From positions 24,608,272-24,672,271 of the forward strand of contig LS997565.1 of the NCBI GenBank assembly GCA_000469685.2: a stretch of DNA of 64,000 nucleotides, given 5' to 3'. The translations under genes and the position numbers were made by a program. Positions 61,165-64,000 of the stretch are shown here, piece by piece. The notes under the pieces were generated by a model, which was given only the letters and a program-made list of their open reading frames with translations, did not search any database and was not told the DNA's origin. The stretch comes from Haemonchus contortus (lineage: Eukaryota > Nematoda > Chromadorea > Rhabditida > Trichostrongylidae). Position 1 is the stretch's first letter. Every line of letters begins with the position of its first letter.

Positions 61165-62444
61165 AACCAAACAAGGAAAAAAATACTCCTGGTCAACTGT
61201 GAAGCAATGACAACTTTCATAAAAAAGAAATACCAGCACCAAAACACAATTCGCTATGCAACGGGAGAGTGAAACCAAGATGGGGGGGGGACGAATCCTG
61301 AACAGCACGAACCTACTAAAAAAACGAAAGAGCAAAAAAGCCAAAAGAGAGCCCAGCCCCGGCGTTGCGGCCTTATATACCGCGTCCGTGGTGATGTGCA
61401 TGTCATGACATGTCAACGCGCGGGAATGCAACATGTGTGGTCGTCAAAAGAATTCAAAAGCACAATGGCATGGTGATCCAAGTCTTCCTTGCCAACCCGT
61501 ATAAAATTAGATAACCAGTATCCACATTAGCAGTATGTATTGGAACGACTCATTACCCGTGGGAACTCCACACCTCGTCACTTTTCGGTATGGTAGAACG
61601 ATTTATGCATAGCTACGTGTTCTAGCTCAGTGAACTCGTAATCTAAATGAGTCCGCATAAATTTAAAGAACGAAAAAATATTAATTTCATTTACGTGGAA
61701 CGTCATATTAATCATCGCTCCAAATGAAAGCTATGCAGGCTACGCTTAGACACAATTGGAAGAAATGTTTAGAAATCCAATCCAAGCACGAATGACCAAA
61801 CACTATTTGATAAATACGAAGATTAAGGATGATCAACAGCTTTACATCCATGACTAAATATATAGTAGCAAAAGGTGCTGCGAATTTAGTAGTACTAGAA
61901 AACGTTTATTACGACTGTTGACTCTAAATAATCAGGTCGCCTAGCTGATGTGGACATTAGGTGGGCGATATCACTATGAGCAACGAAAAATCACAAAGTC
62001 CTGTTCCTCATCACAACGCAAGGCAAGAAAGTCAGAAAAGTGAATCCTCCAGTTGGGCAGGCTCTGATTGTGAGCAGCCTACCTATTCTCCACGCCTGGC
62101 TGCTTTGATCACGACATACATCTTACGCAAGATGGAAATCATTTCAAATATTTTCCATCTTGCGTAATATGTATGATTCTTTATGATTTCAACTCGATTC
62201 TTTACACCACTGTGTTCGTATGACTACTACCCCAAAACAAAACTATTCTGGGCCCATAGGAAACATAAAAGCAAAGTACAAATGGTCACAACCTAAAATT
62301 CTCGTAACGGTAAACAACGAAAGGTAAGGGTAGCGAAGTAACAAGAAGAAAAGGAAGTTGCACTCGATTTGGGTGTTCTACTATGTGAGTAACAGTAACA
62401 GAACGGGAGGAAGTGAAGGAATTCAAGGAAGCAAAACGATCTTA
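61165..62444. other. Unassigned stretch with one strong hairpin
   Basis: No supported gene. The minus frame at 61138-61434 is A-tract derived. The hairpin at 62115-62175 is listed separately. Confidence 0.4.
62115..62175. repeat. 25-bp inverted repeat, 10-bp loop
   Basis: CATACATCTTACGCAAGATG at 62115 onward pairs with the complement ending at 62175 (CATCTTGCGTAATATGTATG) with one or two mismatches. A palindromic CTTGCGTAAG-like core could allow several folds. It may be a tiny foldback insertion. Confidence 0.85.
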
Positions 62445-62586
62445 CAGACAGAACGACTCCTTAGATGTAGGTTCTACCCATTCTTCTCCGACTCCAGTGT
62501 ATTGGCCTACTCCCACAGACAGAACGACTCCTTAGATGTAGGTTCTACCCATTCTTCTCCGACTCCAGTGTATTGGCCTACTCCCA
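62445..62586. repeat. Perfect 71-bp tandem duplication
   Basis: 62445-62515 and 62516-62586 are identical (starting CAGACAGAACGACTCCTTAG). No gene is supported here. The identity implies a very recent duplication or an assembly artefact. Confidence 0.95.
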
Positions 62587-63772
62587 AGGACATGCTTCGG
62601 AAAGTAATTGTGGCAACAGTGGACCTGCGACCTACGATCTCGGATAGCGGTGTACTGACCACTTATCGCGGGTGATTTGCTCATATGAACGACACCATCA
62701 TGAAATAGTACAGAGAAAGAAGTATATTGACGGCATGCTGGCAAATGAGATTCGGAACAGTTGCGGCATAGTAACGAGTGAAGGAGGACCGAGAAACACG
62801 AAAACTTTACTCACGAATATTCCTTAGGAGCTGTTTCCCGGCCCTTGCGCTGCCTGGAAAACAGCTCCCGTTTCCATCGATCATAATCAATGCTTATGTC
62901 TATCGCTTCGAAGTTTTAAAAAGTGAATGGGAGAAAGAATTCAAAGGTGTTCGCCCAGCAGTACTATGCTATTGCCAATGACGCAAAACTGACAATGATG
63001 TTTCTTGATTACAATCTACCTTTTTTCAGGGATGAGTGATGGGCTCTCAACATACTAAACATCAGTCTATTTGACCTTTCTATTATACACAATAATTATA
63101 CGTATGAGAGGCTGAGTATATGAAAATAACCACTTTCGACTCATTTTACAGCAAATGAGCTGATTTGGACATGACCCATTTCCTGGGCTCTCACATGCCG
63201 CGTTTTTGAACGGACTGAGGATGAATTGTTACAAGGCGTTTTTTCTTGTAGCCCTTCACCGCTAATTAATCTCAAGAGAGCTGCTAGCGGCCAGAATAAA
63301 TATACCAGATGTTAGATCCATGTTTGCTACAGTAGAGTATAAAGTGGAAATTGGAATATTCTCATCATCTAAGCGACAAAAAATTTTATGATCGTCGTGA
63401 TTTGATGATTGTTGATTATATTGTAGATTGAAGGTTTTGTTTAATGAAGAAATATAAAATTCAAAAATTTGTACTATGTAGCACGACTTATCTTCCATCC
63501 TAATAGAAGCACTTTCACAATTTCACTCAGTGCAATTCCGCAGTGAATATTTGCCGCTTTTAATCGAGAAGGAGCCTCATCGGAACCAAGGTGCAGAGAA
63601 TGACTTTTCGAAAGTGTTGACTTGAAGGAAAAGTCGTACCAGCGACAAAACTTGAAGGATTTGTGGTTGGACAACTTGAGAATGAAAAATCTATTCAAAG
63701 TTGTCAGAATAACTTGCGGAAGAGTGAGCCCGTGATTGTGCTTCCATTCCAAGGCTCTTACTGGCAATGAAA
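62587..63772. other. Unassigned stretch
   Basis: No supported gene. Minus frames at 63262-63498 and 63474-63767 (78 and 97 codons) overlap at their ends but have no recognised domain. Confidence 0.4.
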
Positions 63773-63878
63773 AAGTTCGGGGAGCTGGGAAAGCTGTCCA
63801 TGTCTAGATTACATCATATGCTATGCAAGTTCGGGGAGCTGGGAAAGCTGTCCATGTCTAGATTACATCATATGCTAT
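63773..63878. repeat. 54-bp tandem duplication
   Basis: AAGTTCGGGGAGCTGGGAAA... at 63773-63826 is repeated at 63827-63878; the second copy breaks off two bases early. Like the 71-bp duplication at 62445, the copies are identical over their shared length. Confidence 0.93.
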
Positions 63879-64000
63879 AACAAATATGAACACAACATAG
63901 AATATATTCATTCTGACCGCAGTTGTTGGGTTGACACTCAAGTAACTAGGCTACTATTCGTACAATCTGGCAGAATGAATATGAGTGTACGAGATGGTTA

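Overview
This is a eukaryotic window, almost certainly from a nematode and probably from the Caenorhabditis/strongylid side of the phylum. A 51-residue ribosomal protein eL39 has a Caenorhabditis-like N-terminus. Introns end in TTTCAG-, TTGCAG- or ATTCAG-type acceptors. The mariner remnants resemble those of hookworms, and a PAT-type tyrosine-recombinase retrotransposon is present. Host coding sequence is a small part of the 64 kb; most of the rest is transposable-element debris and sequence in which I can support no gene.

Layout. 1-9.35 kb: gene-poor, with a poly(G) run and a mariner tail. 9.35-10.6 kb: full-length mariner pseudogene. 10.6-23 kb: mostly unassigned, with a foldback MITE, a (GACA)n microsatellite and a 21-bp minisatellite. 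23-24.2 kb: second mariner pseudogene. 24.5-25.7 kb: a 0.69-kb foldback followed by two oppositely oriented hammerhead-ribozyme-like motifs, as in Penelope-like retroelements. 28.0-33.1 kb: a decayed LTR retrotransposon with two recognisable LTRs and a gag fragment. 34.2-47 kb: the host-gene block. It holds eL39 (rpl-39) and mS37 (CHCHD1/MRPS37) on the minus strand, close enough to be an operon. A five-exon plus-strand gene follows, most like CAMLG/GET2, the receptor for tail-anchored protein insertion; its introns hold tRNA-derived SINE copies and a MITE. 47.9-50.1 kb: two more Tc1/mariner-superfamily pseudogenes. 50.1-54.7 kb: a PAT/DIRS-type retrotransposon on the minus strand with split direct repeats. 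57.1-58.7 kb: a Tc1-like transposon with four terminal repeat copies (IR/DR architecture). 60.2-60.8 kb: a mariner remnant. 61-64 kb: short tandem duplications.

The three host genes are unrelated in detail but are all housekeeping: cytosolic ribosome, mitochondrial ribosome and ER membrane insertion. The most notable mobile element is the PAT-type one. Its internal repeat lies between the RNase H and recombinase regions and carries a second copy of the TATA-containing leader. Its repeat copies differ only by single-base indels, so its frameshifts may be sequencing errors and the element may be young and intact.

All family assignments are from reading translations by eye; no search was run.
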